Source: Aphelocoma coerulescens
Lineage: Eukaryota; Chordata; Aves; Passeriformes; Corvidae
DNA length: 64,000 nucleotides
NCBI RefSeq assembly: GCF_041296385.1
Contig: NC_091020.1
Span: 31,142,001 to 31,206,000, forward strand
Direction: 5' to 3'
Shown here: positions 1 to 9,354 of the stretch, in pieces
Layout of the letters: each line of letters starts with the position of its first letter
How positions within the stretch are numbered: position 1 is the stretch's first letter
Program-made: the position numbers and the translations under genes
Notes under the pieces: model-generated
Database searches by the model: none
The model's input: the letters and a program-made list of their open reading frames with translations, nothing else
Told to the model about the DNA's origin: nothing

Positions 1-1689
1 TGCTGCATCCTGAGGGCTTCTGATCTATAGGGGGAAAAAAAAAACACCCAAAAGAGACCTTGGGAACATTGTATAACAGGAAACAAGTTGGAACTTCCCT
101 TGTGTTCTGTTTTCCTTCTACTAATGCAGTTTAATCTGTAGGGCTTGCCATTTCTGCAACTATTTTAAAATAGGTGAATTGTGAAACTCAGTGTAGCTCC
201 ACATTACCTTTTATCCACCTCATTGAGTCTCAATATTTGAACATAAATAGCTTCAGATTTAGAAAGCTGTACTGACACTCTTCGTTTAGTTTTCATTCAC
301 AGCTGTTAAAAATTTTAAAATTATTCTTGTGTCAACCCAGCCTTCTCCAAAGCCACCTTTCACCCCTGCTTTTAAACACCTCATGTTAGAACTGGAAGAG
401 AAAGTGCTTGCCTAATTATCCCTATTTTCGGCAGTGTAAATTAAGCGGTTTGTTGAACATCACGTTGCAGATTCAGCTCGTCCAGCTAAATCATTTTGGC
501 ACTAAAAATCCTGTGCATTTTCTTCTTGCCATCAAACCTTTTGTGCTTTTCTGTTTATTCAGCAAACCCACAATGGTTTAGAAAGGTACCAAATATTCCA
601 CTTGGCCATACCTTCTTCAATGTTGAACAAACATTAGAACACCTTCTACCCCCATCAAGAGTGACCTAAACCCCAGGAATCAAGGCATTTTAAGAAGTAT
701 TTATTTTTTTATGTGGATCCATTCCTTTAACATGTTGAGAGCCTGGGGTTGGTTGCTTAGTTTTTTGCTAGATAATAAATTTCACACATATAGAGAATAT
801 TTTTAGCCTGGGGTTCCAGGTTACTGTACCACTTCTAGAAAGCAGATCTGAACTAAACCCACAAATCAGACTTAAACTGTGTAAGAGTGAGTGAATACAG
901 AGAGCACAGATAGCATCCCAAGGCAATTGTTTGCACAATGCTCTAGGAGAGGTTTCACCCAAAATGTGTAATGCTGAAGTGAAGAATATGCTCCTGTCTG
1001 GGCTGAGCTACCTCACAGCCACTGCTGAGGGTGCAAAGGGAAAATGTGACTTCAAATGCTGCATCTCTGAGTTCGTATGCCTCATACTGAGCTGAAGGGA
1101 GATGTCTCTGCATGAAAAATAGCAGCCTGAATTTCAAGAGCCTTTCCTTAAAATATGTGTGGGGAGGAGGTAAGTCTTCCCAGTCAACAATTGAAAGACC
1201 AATTTTCAGTGTTCTGGTACCTTTATCCAACCATTTAATGATTTCAAGGTCTAGGCAGTCTGGCTTTAAATCCCCACTTGTTTTGTGTCCTCCCCCCCCT
1301 CCCTAAATATTTTCAGGTATTACAGACATTTAGGCACCATTTACAGGTGAACAGTGCCATTCCAAACTAATTCGTGGGAATAGTTTCTTCATTTAGCAAT
1401 AAACAAAGAATGTTAAGAACCATGAAATATTGAAAATCTTGTCAGACACTGAATTCAAGGTTTTTGGGGGGTCAGAACTGTTTGGAACAGTGCTTTCCAC
1501 AATGCTTTAAAAGCAAAGAAACCTATATTTTTGTCACTACAGCAAAACACAGGTCTTCAAAACCTTCCCTGCACTTTGTCTGTGATGTTGTCAGAACTTT
1601 GACAGGTGATGATTTGTATTTCCTCTGTCCTCAGTCTGTGACAATTTTCCAAGAGGAGATATTATCAAAGCAATCTAGAATTAGCTGTG
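1..1689. other. Intergenic, no recognisable feature
   Basis: AT-rich unique sequence. Only short homopolymers are visible (an A run near 35 and a C run near 1290). Short open frames occur on both strands, but none has recognisable protein similarity or recurring motifs. Confidence 0.6.
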
Positions 1690-2015
1690 ACAAGTGACAA
1701 TTGCATGGGTGGCACAAAAGGCTTTTACAAATAAACATTATTTTATACAACAGACATTAATACACGTTTTAATGAAGGAGTGATTCACAATGATAATATT
1801 ATTGACTTGTTAAGATTTAACAGGTCTGCCATATGCTGTCTAGTGCTTCAGATGGTTTCAAATTTATTTTTACTTGTTTTAATCTATGCATATTAACAAC
1901 AGATGTTGAATTTTAAAATGATCCAATAATCGAGGGGAAATCATTCCAAAGCTGACTGGTGAAAGTTTTGTCTTGTTAATGATTTGAAATACTTTGTATG
2001 TAGTATATACTGGCT
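1690..2015. promoter_or_regulatory. AT-rich candidate conserved non-coding element
   Basis: This segment is dense in homeodomain- and POU-like words (ATTAAT, TAATGA, TAATAT, GCATATTAAC, TTAATGATTTG). It has no repeat similarity and no open frame of note. That composition is typical of conserved developmental enhancers, but conservation itself cannot be seen from one sequence. Confidence 0.25.
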
Positions 2016-3331
2016 ATTTAGCTCATAGCTAACTCTTGCACATGACATTTGAACTCTTGCACATGATCTGCCCTCAACTCCTCTGTGTGCATGGACCTCA
2101 CACTAATGTTCCTGCTTTTGCCTGGCTTGCCTCTGTTGCACTGAGGGGCTGAGGGCAGGGAAGAAAGATACCATGAAGCAAATACACTGAGCTGATAAGC
2201 CACAAGTGAGGGACCACACTCACAAGAAGGCTTGAGTGGCTCCTACACTCATACAGGAACAGCCTCTGGGTGATTTCAGATTTACCCTTTGGCTGGTTAT
2301 TGTTAGCTTGAAGTCTAAAAATATTATTTTTTTCTTTCTTTCTTGCCCTGCCACCATGAGCCCAAGATGGGGTTGGTTTACAGCACAGTCTGTTGCTTCT
2401 CCTTCCCCCTCCTGAACACAGCAGGTCACAAACTCAACTGTGGGTGGTGGCAGCCTGGGACAGTGCACCACAGCTCCCATGTCATTTGCTCTCACATTTT
2501 CACCTGTCTTGTGGGTGTGATGGAGTAAATAAACACATCTCACTGTGGCTGAGAAGCCGTAGAAAGAGAGACAACACCTCGAGCTGATCAACCTCCCCAG
2601 AGCACAGCTGCCTCAAGCTGAGCACAGCACCTTCTTGCTGATGCTTCTGGGAGAGCCTGAGCTGCATTGAGTGGTCCTCAGCCCCACACCCAGCTCCAGC
2701 TTCTCACAAACCACAGCACTGAAGCCACTCCTGCTGCTGTGAGCCACAAGCTGCCTTCCCAGCATGTTATCTGGAAACCAGAACTGTGCTCAGCAGGAGA
2801 GGCAGATCCCATCTCCACGCTGGAAAGCACCAGGCTTCTCTTTGCCGTCCTCTTGCTGCTGCTTGTCTCCAGCACCTCATGGAAATGTAGGAATTGTAGG
2901 AAATGTAGATGTAGGGATATAAGCCATCATCTCCTTTTGGATGTTCCCTGCAGAAATTAATAAAAAAACCAAAAAAACACAGGGAAATTACAATGTGATA
3001 GTTAACATAAAAAAGATGCAAAGGATGGAGAGCCCAGCCAGCTGCAAACAGATAGCAGTGATCCCAAATTGATTTCCAATGGGCTGGAGACATGAGTCAG
3101 GGAGCTCTTGAGTGTGTGCTTTATTATTTATATAAATTACTGGCTTCATTAAGCTAATTTGACAAAGCAAGCTGTAGAAAGGGAAAGCCAATCCTATTTG
3201 CTGGTGAAGAGAGTAAATTTATAGATCTCAAAGGGACATAACTCCCAATGAGATATATTTGAGCTTCATGCCCTTAACCTCTCACTTTTTGCCCTGTAGG
3301 GAGGCAGTCTGACCATCTAGTAATTAGACCT
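2016..3331. other. Intergenic, with a GC-richer block and an A-rich stretch
   Basis: The part at about 2590-2880 is noticeably richer in G and C than its surroundings. It is followed by a small TAGGAAATGTAG-type repetition and then by an A-rich segment containing AATAAA near 2958. That order resembles the 3' end of a transcript or retrocopy on the plus strand. No coding similarity or target-site duplication is visible, so no name is given. Confidence 0.35.
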
Positions 3332-3548
3332 GAATCATTTAGGTTGGAAAACACCTCTAAGATCATCAAGTCCAACAGTTAACCAAGCACTGCCAAATCC
3401 ACCATTAAAGCATGTCCCCAAGTGCCACATTTACACATCTTTTAAGTCCCTCCAAGAACAGTGACTCCACCACTGCCCTGGGCAGCCTGTGCCAATGCCT
3501 GACCAGCCACTTGATTAAGAAATTTTTCCTGATATCCAATCCCTGTGT
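3332..3548 (-). mobile_element. CR1-type LINE 3' fragment
   Basis: The plus strand carries the reverse complement of a CR1 3' region: GGTTGGAAAACACCTCTAAG, ATCATCAAGTCCAAC, then CCACTGCCCTGGGCAGCCTG and AAGAAATTTTTCCTGATATC. The similarity fades after about 3548. A TGGCAACAACCTTGAGGCTC near 3641 resembles the next part of the element, so an insertion or rearrangement may interrupt it. The fragment is 5'-truncated and cannot code. Confidence 0.8.
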
Positions 3549-6500
3549 AATCCTGTGTGAGTTCCTAAAAGAGAGAGCACTTAGATGTCTTTTTCTTCCC
3601 CAGGGAGCACCGAGAAAGTGCCAATATTCCTAATTTCAGGTGGCAACAACCTTGAGGCTCTTGCTTCTACTGAGTATTTGATCAATAGTTTCAAAATTCT
3701 GGGGGAGAGTTAGGAGAGCAGGGAGCAGAGAAACACATAACACAAAATTTGGTTGAAATCAGCCTGGGAAAGCCTATGCCATCTGGTTATTTCAGTGCAT
3801 AGTAAGAATAGACTTCAAACCTGCTCTTGAGACAGGAATTGTGATAATGATTTCCAAAGGAAAAGTCCCATTAATACAGGATGGATACCTCAGGTGCATC
3901 TGCAGCTCCTCTCTGGGACTTTCAGTAAAGCATCTTGTTGCTGTGGAGGGAAATCAGGTACAAAGGATCAGAGCTAGTGATGGTTGTGACGCAAAATGAG
4001 GTGACTGAGCAAGGGGAGAGGTATTTACTTGACGTAAACACAAAAGCCAGAGCTCCAAGTGTCAGACCAGGGCAGCTGCAGACCCACACAGCAAATGGTT
4101 CAGCCTGTGTGTCTTGCAGAAAGGAGAGAAAAGGATGTTCTTCATGTCAGAAAGCCCTTTCCCCTTTAGGAAGCTCTCCCTTTCTGTATGCGTTCCATGA
4201 GGCAGAAATGTTTGCTTTGACCCTTGAGCAACCTTTTCTCCAGGGTAAGGAGGAAGAATGTGACTATTTTTTTTCTGAGAAAAGGAAAAGATAGTGGGCA
4301 GTGAGAGGGGAGGGCTGAAGGTAAAAGTTTGTACTACATTTCTTCACACAGAAATGGCCAAGATGGCAGTGGTTTTACCACCAGCAGGTTGTTTTTGTCC
4401 CTTTTCTCATCTGGTGGGCATGATTGATGCATTGTGCAGCTCTCTCCAGTTTTGCACTTTTTTTTTCCCCAGCTGCAGGTGCACCATTTTCAGCTTTTAT
4501 CACCTTAGACAACTAATTATAACTCACCATTGACACCTCAACAAGCAAAATTTGCTCAATTAAAACTGTACAGAGCATCTGTTGTTCAGCAGGTATGAGA
4601 AACACCAGCTTTTCCCAGCCCATCTATCAGCTGTGAAACACTCACCCCACTCCTGTGAGTAATGACCTCATGGCAGGAGCTGCTTTTGCCCACGCAGACA
4701 AACTGTCATTCCCCAAACACAGTACAAATATAGCCCTGAGTTTTCTTCAGCCAAGAACAAGGAAAATTTATTTAAAGCAATGCACTTCACAGAGAAGTTA
4801 GTCTTTGGTGACTGTTCTGAGAAGATTATCTTGAGGTGGGGGAAAGACCAACTCTGCCTGACCCTGACTGAGGTTTGATTGTTTTCCTTTGGCTGCCTGA
4901 TTTCAACTCTAGTGACCTTTGTTCACTTTCTGGTCTATTTTCTGATCAAACACTGATTCACTTTCCTATGTGTTTCATGGGTACATTGCCTTTTAATGCC
5001 AGCCCCACTTTTGACCACAGGGAGTAGCTTATGTTTGATCAAGCACTAGAGTAATTAACAGTTGTATCAAGTTTTGAACCAAGCCAGTCTAGAAAATAAA
5101 AGCATGCCCTGATTTCTTAAACTGCAATTTAAAAATATACCACCAAAATTACCTCAGTGATGAGCCCTGGTCCTTCCAAGAACCACAGCAGTTCTCTGGG
5201 GAGGGGTGGAGATTAGCAAACACGTTTCACATGACAGCTTTCAATATATTTATTTGCATAACTGGATTACAGAAGTGCATCAATGTGCCTCTAAATCTTA
5301 TTATTGTTTATTACTCTGGATATCAGAAAAACCAGTAATTAAATTGGGCAGAGATTCTTGGGTCTCAATTAGGAGAACTGAGGCTCACTGAACGTGGCTG
5401 TGCTTTGTTCCCTGCCCTATGGAACCCCCAGTCCTCAAATTCAGGGCTGGACCTCCTTTGTGCAAGGAAAGCCTGGGGAAATGGCATTACAGACCACTGA
5501 GGTGGGCCAAGGGGGTTGTGGAGGAAAGAGAAGGAGCTTCAGGAGCCCACAGCTGGGGAATGCAGACCATTTCAGGGACCATCTGAAAACCTCATGAGGA
5601 GGGCCTGAAGCAAGGGCAGGCTCTGAGATTTCTGCTGCGAATCTGCATCCTGACAGAATCAAGGCACGTACAGGTTAAGCCAGCACTTAGATGAGGGTGC
5701 CAGCTGTGCTGGGCATCTCCAGGAGCTGCCAGACCTTGGCACTGCTCTAACAGCAGCTCCAGAGGCAGCTGGAAGCAAGATATTCCCAGTGTATCCATCA
5801 CTGTGGGAACAATCTGTGCACTGAAAAGCCCTTCATTTCTGTCTCAAGGAAAATCAAATAGAGAGAGAAATCCTTGTTTGCTTCATGCAGGTCTCTGCAG
5901 TTACCATCTCCAGTCATTATCATTCAAGAGAACACGAATAAGTCAAACTGCAGTGATGGCAAATATAGGAAAAAATATGATGGGTAAGGAGGAAATGATC
6001 CCAGGACTGCTGTGGTTAAGGAAGTCTGGGAAAACTCCACTGGGCTTTGGATCACTGGATGACAGCACTGCCTGTATTTAGTGCAGGAAGTTGCAGAGAT
6101 TATAAGCCACCTCAGCGTTAATTAACCTTTGCAAACTGAAAAATTGGCAGTTTGAATTTACTTAATTCCACAGAAGAACAATCTCTAAAAATCAGGATTT
6201 TTTGTTACTTGAAGCTGCTTTTTGCATTGTTGTTTCAGTGCTCTCTTGATGTCCTGCTCTCTGTGCTCTTTAAAAGGGTCCTGAAAATAAGGGTGAAAAG
6301 CTTTAAAATTAGATTAGTTAGTTTGAAAGTGGGATTTTTGCCTTTTCAAAGTGACCAGTTATTCCAGTAACTTGCTATATTGAGCTCCAAGGAAAAAACC
6401 ATTTCCTGAAATTCAGCAAAAGCAAAACACTCTTTAGAAGGTCACTCAAATCTTTAAATTGAGGTAAGCAAGGCAGACACACATAATCACAGAGTGAATG

Positions 6501-7519
6501 CAAGTAATGCCCACTTTAAATGGACCTTCTTCACTGAGTGCCTCTGTAGTTACCTCTTAGTGTCCTCATTACCAGCAGCAGAACAACTTGAAATTCTAGG
6601 AAGTTCGTGAAATGCGATTTCAAAAGTTTTCTCAACACTTTTCCCTGTGTGTCCCTGTGGATCTGGGGGATTTTTAATCAGATTGATCTTACTGGAACAC
6701 AGTGAGCAAAATGATATTCACAGTTTCACTGTAGGAGTACATTTACAAACTAAAGCAACCATCCTCTCTTTCTTCCCTCTCCCCTCGTGTCCATTTTCAT
6801 TGTCCACAGCACAGACCTCTCTGGCCATGTGCAGGTGTGGTCAGAGAAATGCCCTTGCTGACCATGGCCAAAACTGCCCCTGGACTGTGCTGCTTCCCTG
6901 GCTGATCTCAGTTCAGTACCAGGAAGTTTCTCATGCTAACCCAGATTCCAGCTGAGCGGGTTGGAAGAAACCTCTCAGAATCAATGTGTGCTGTCAGAAC
7001 TCCATCCTGTACACTTAACTGTTAACTCAGATACTTTCAGGGAGGAAGAAACTAGAAACTATTAGGTTGATTATAGCTTCTAGCTAGGTGAATGTTAAAG
7101 GAAATTGTTTCTTCCCAAAAGACTCCTCCAAAGGAGAGTGCCTGCCCCTCCGCTCTGTTTGGCAGCTCCTCCTTCGGCTGCCCGTGCAATGCTCATGCTT
7201 GGCTTAACATCCACAGCCCCTCCAGCCCTTTGTATCTTAACAGACACCTCCAGAAGGGCAGTGCCAAACCCTCTGGCTTTCTCTGGAGATCAAAGCCCAT
7301 GGCAAGAGTGCCACATGTCAAAATCAGTTCCTCAAGGAAAGAGTGGAATTCATCTCAGCACTGACAACGCTGTGAGGACAATGCAGCTGACTTGCAGTAG
7401 CGTCAGTGAATTGGAGCTCCATGAGACAGTGGCCCTAACCCAAGAAGGACTACAGGGATATTGTGAGTCCTCTACCCTAGAGCCTGTGCTAAGGAATGGA
7501 CTCTGGGTAGATACACAAA
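3549..7519. other. Intergenic, no gene recognised
   Basis: AT-rich unique DNA. A TGACCTTTG nuclear-receptor-like word lies near 4914. An AT-rich patch with TTAATTAA lies around 6115-6400. Short open frames on both strands show no recognisable domain, signal peptide or repeat family. Confidence 0.5.
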
Positions 7520-7525
7520 TTTAAT
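7520..7525 (-). promoter_or_regulatory. Possible ATTAAA polyadenylation signal for the PRLHR gene
   Basis: TTTAAT on the plus strand reads ATTAAA on the minus strand, about 364 bases past the PRLHR stop codon. I saw no minus-strand AATAAA between it and the stop. The hexamer is common by chance, so this is only a candidate 3' end. Confidence 0.2.
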
Positions 7526-7888
7526 TTTTTGCACAATCCAGAACACTCCCTCTTTAAGATATTTAGGTTTCATATTCATCCTTGCCTCTCTTTGTCCCCA
7601 AAACCTATCTCTGTACTGACAGTAATATCCAGAACAGATAGGAAGGATCCCTGTATCTTATTGTGCTGACATCTCCTTGCCTTCTAACTCCAATCAAAGG
7701 AATAAAGATATTTTTGAGGTGTGACATCTGCCTGTCATTAGAAGTGGAGGTGCTGGGGAAGATGCACATGGGAATTTTGTTGTTATAATTGAGCCCTAAG
7801 GGCAAACGTCAGGAATGACGACTAATTAAAAGTGGAAAAGACTTACAATGTAAATGTACAAAGGAGTTGCACTCCCACCAGCTCTCAT

Positions 7889-8920
7889 TTACAGCACCAC
7901 ACTGGCCATAATGCAGTTTGTAGCGGGTCCAATTTTCTTCTTCCTCCAGGCAAACATTTTTTTCAGCTCTCCCCTGAAGCTGTCATGGAGCCAGGCATAG
8001 AGGAAGGCATTGGTACAAGCAGACATCATTGCAAACCAGTGGCACAGCAGCTGGATGAAGTTGAAGTACTGCTTGTCAATCAGGCTGATGTCTATGTCCT
8101 TTATCATGTTGAAGATGTGCAGGGGCAGCCAACAGACTCCAAAGGCTGCCACCACTAAGACCAGCAAGCGAAAAGTCTTCCTCCTCCTGGCACGGTCCCA
8201 CTCAGCTTGGCCCTGGGTGACATTGCCTGGCACTACACGGTTCTTCAGCTTGACTGAGATCCTCAGGTAGGACAGGGAGATGACAGCCAAAGGCAATACG
8301 TAGGTGATGATGAGGGTGCTGTAGGCATAAGCCAAGCGATCTCTTTTCATGTGGAACCAAAACTCCTCGCAGATGGAGAAGTCCAGCTCTGGGAACTCTG
8401 CGTGGTACGTGTGGACCAAGGCTGGGGCAGCCAACGTGCAGCTCAGCAGCCAAATAGCAGCCAGGATGTAAGCACAGATAGGGATGGTGAGCCTCCTGCG
8501 GAACGGGTACACCATGGCACAATACCTGTCCACAGCTATGACAGTCAGGGTGAAGACAGACACAAACACAGTGACAGGTTGCATCAGGAAAACAAAGTAG
8601 CACATGAAGCGCCCGTACACCCATCCCCGGGGCTCAAAGGCATAGGCCAGGGTCAGGGGCACACAGGTGGCACACATGAGCATGTCTGAGAAAGCCAGGT
8701 TGCCTACCAGAAAGTTGGTGACATTGTGCATTTTTTTTGTCTTGCAGATGACATAAATGAGAAGGTAATTCCCAATGACACCAATAAAAACCACCAGCGA
8801 GTAACAGGGGATGATGAGTGGCTTGAAGGACTGAACAAACTGGAGCCCTGAGAATAAATTGCTGGTGTTGCTGTGAATTGCAGAGAGGAAGCTTTGGGAG
8901 GTTAAATTGTCCGAATTCAT
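7889..8920 (-). CDS. PRLHR: Prolactin-releasing peptide receptor (GPR10-type class A GPCR), complete single coding exon
   Basis: This 343-residue plasma-membrane receptor for RFamide prolactin-releasing peptide is recognised from stretches shared with human PRLHR, such as TLAYAFEPRGWV (90-101), WDRARRR (241-247) and AWLHDSFR (309-316). Visible landmarks are N-glycosylation sequons at N5 and N18, N51 (TM1), D79 (TM2), C107 paired with C184, DRY 131-133, W157 (TM4), P210 (TM5) and CWLP 263-266. Residues reported as peptide contacts in human PRLHR are kept: Q114 (3.32), E186 (5.26), W188 (5.28), F270 (6.54) and D275 (6.59). TM7 is odd: NPxxY reads NAFLY at 304-308. The tail ends SVVL, like the PDZ-binding SVVI of the human protein. 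I chose ATG 8918-8920 because the frame extends upstream only to a GTG and then meets TGA at 8987-8989. The human protein is longer (about 370 residues), mainly at the N-terminus. Birds have two PrRP receptors, and I cannot decide which this is without flanking genes. Confidence 0.93.
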   Translation of the reverse strand: MNSDNLTSQSFLSAIHSNTSNLFSGLQFVQSFKPLIIPCYSLVVFIGVIGNYLLIYVICKTKKMHNVTNFLVGNLAFSDMLMCATCVPLTLAYAFEPRGWVYGRFMCYFVFLMQPVTVFVSVFTLTVIAVDRYCAMVYPFRRRLTIPICAYILAAIWLLSCTLAAPALVHTYHAEFPELDFSICEEFWFHMKRDRLAYAYSTLIITYVLPLAVISLSYLRISVKLKNRVVPGNVTQGQAEWDRARRRKTFRLLVLVVAAFGVCWLPLHIFNMIKDIDISLIDKQYFNFIQLLCHWFAMMSACTNAFLYAWLHDSFRGELKKMFAWRKKKIGPATNCIMASVVL

Positions 8921-9300
8921 AATTTTCCTCCTTTTGTTGTCTGCCGTCAGCTGAGTGAAGTAGTTACCACTGCGCTGCTCCCGCACTCAATCAGTGGGGA
9001 TAATGAATGGATTACTGTCCAGAGGTTACCACATGGGTGGTAAACAAGCAGCCATAAATGCAAAAGGTGAACTTGTAATCCTCGAGAAGCAGCTTTCAGC
9101 AATTCCTAAGAAAAATCAAATACAACCAATTTCCATTAAAGTCCTCCTGTATTTACTATTAAATCTAGCTTTTGACAGCATGCCACTTAATAAACATTTA
9201 ATGCAGTGAGTACTTACTGCTGTGAGTTTTTAATCCCATATGATTTTCCTGTGGATGCCAAGAAATGCCCTAGATGTCTGTCTTCTGCAAATCCAGGAGC
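8921..9300 (-). promoter_or_regulatory. 5' flank of PRLHR (5'UTR and proximal promoter region)
   Basis: This stretch separates the PRLHR start codon from an upstream microsatellite. The bases before the ATG read AAAATT, with an A at -3, which is an acceptable Kozak context. No canonical TATAAA on the minus strand is visible. A CTTCACTCAG at 8951-8960 (minus-strand reading), preceded by TAAC- and CTGAT-like sequence, resembles a weak splice acceptor and could join a non-coding first exon to the coding exon. That is inference only. Confidence 0.35.
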
Positions 9301-9354
9301 GTGTGTGTGTGTGTGTGTGTGCGTGTCAGAGAGAGAGAGAGAGAGAGAGAGAGA
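9301..9354. repeat. Compound microsatellite (GT)n-(GA)n upstream of PRLHR
   Basis: About 13 GT units with one GC interruption (9301-9326) run directly into about 13 AG units (9328-9354). Read in the direction of PRLHR transcription, this is a (CT)n(AC)n tract about 380 bp upstream of the start codon. Alternating purine-pyrimidine and polypurine runs of this kind can adopt non-B DNA and vary in length between individuals. Confidence 0.95.

Noticed and set aside
2590..2985. GC-richer block followed by AATAAA and A-rich sequence, suggesting a gene 3' end or retrocopy
   Set aside because: There is no coding similarity, no long A tail and no target-site duplication. It is kept only as a note in the intergenic entry.
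8202..8689. Open frames of 112-140 codons overlapping PRLHR in other frames and on the opposite strand
   Set aside because: They are shadows of the receptor coding sequence. The correct frame gives a full seven-helix receptor, and these give no recognisable protein.
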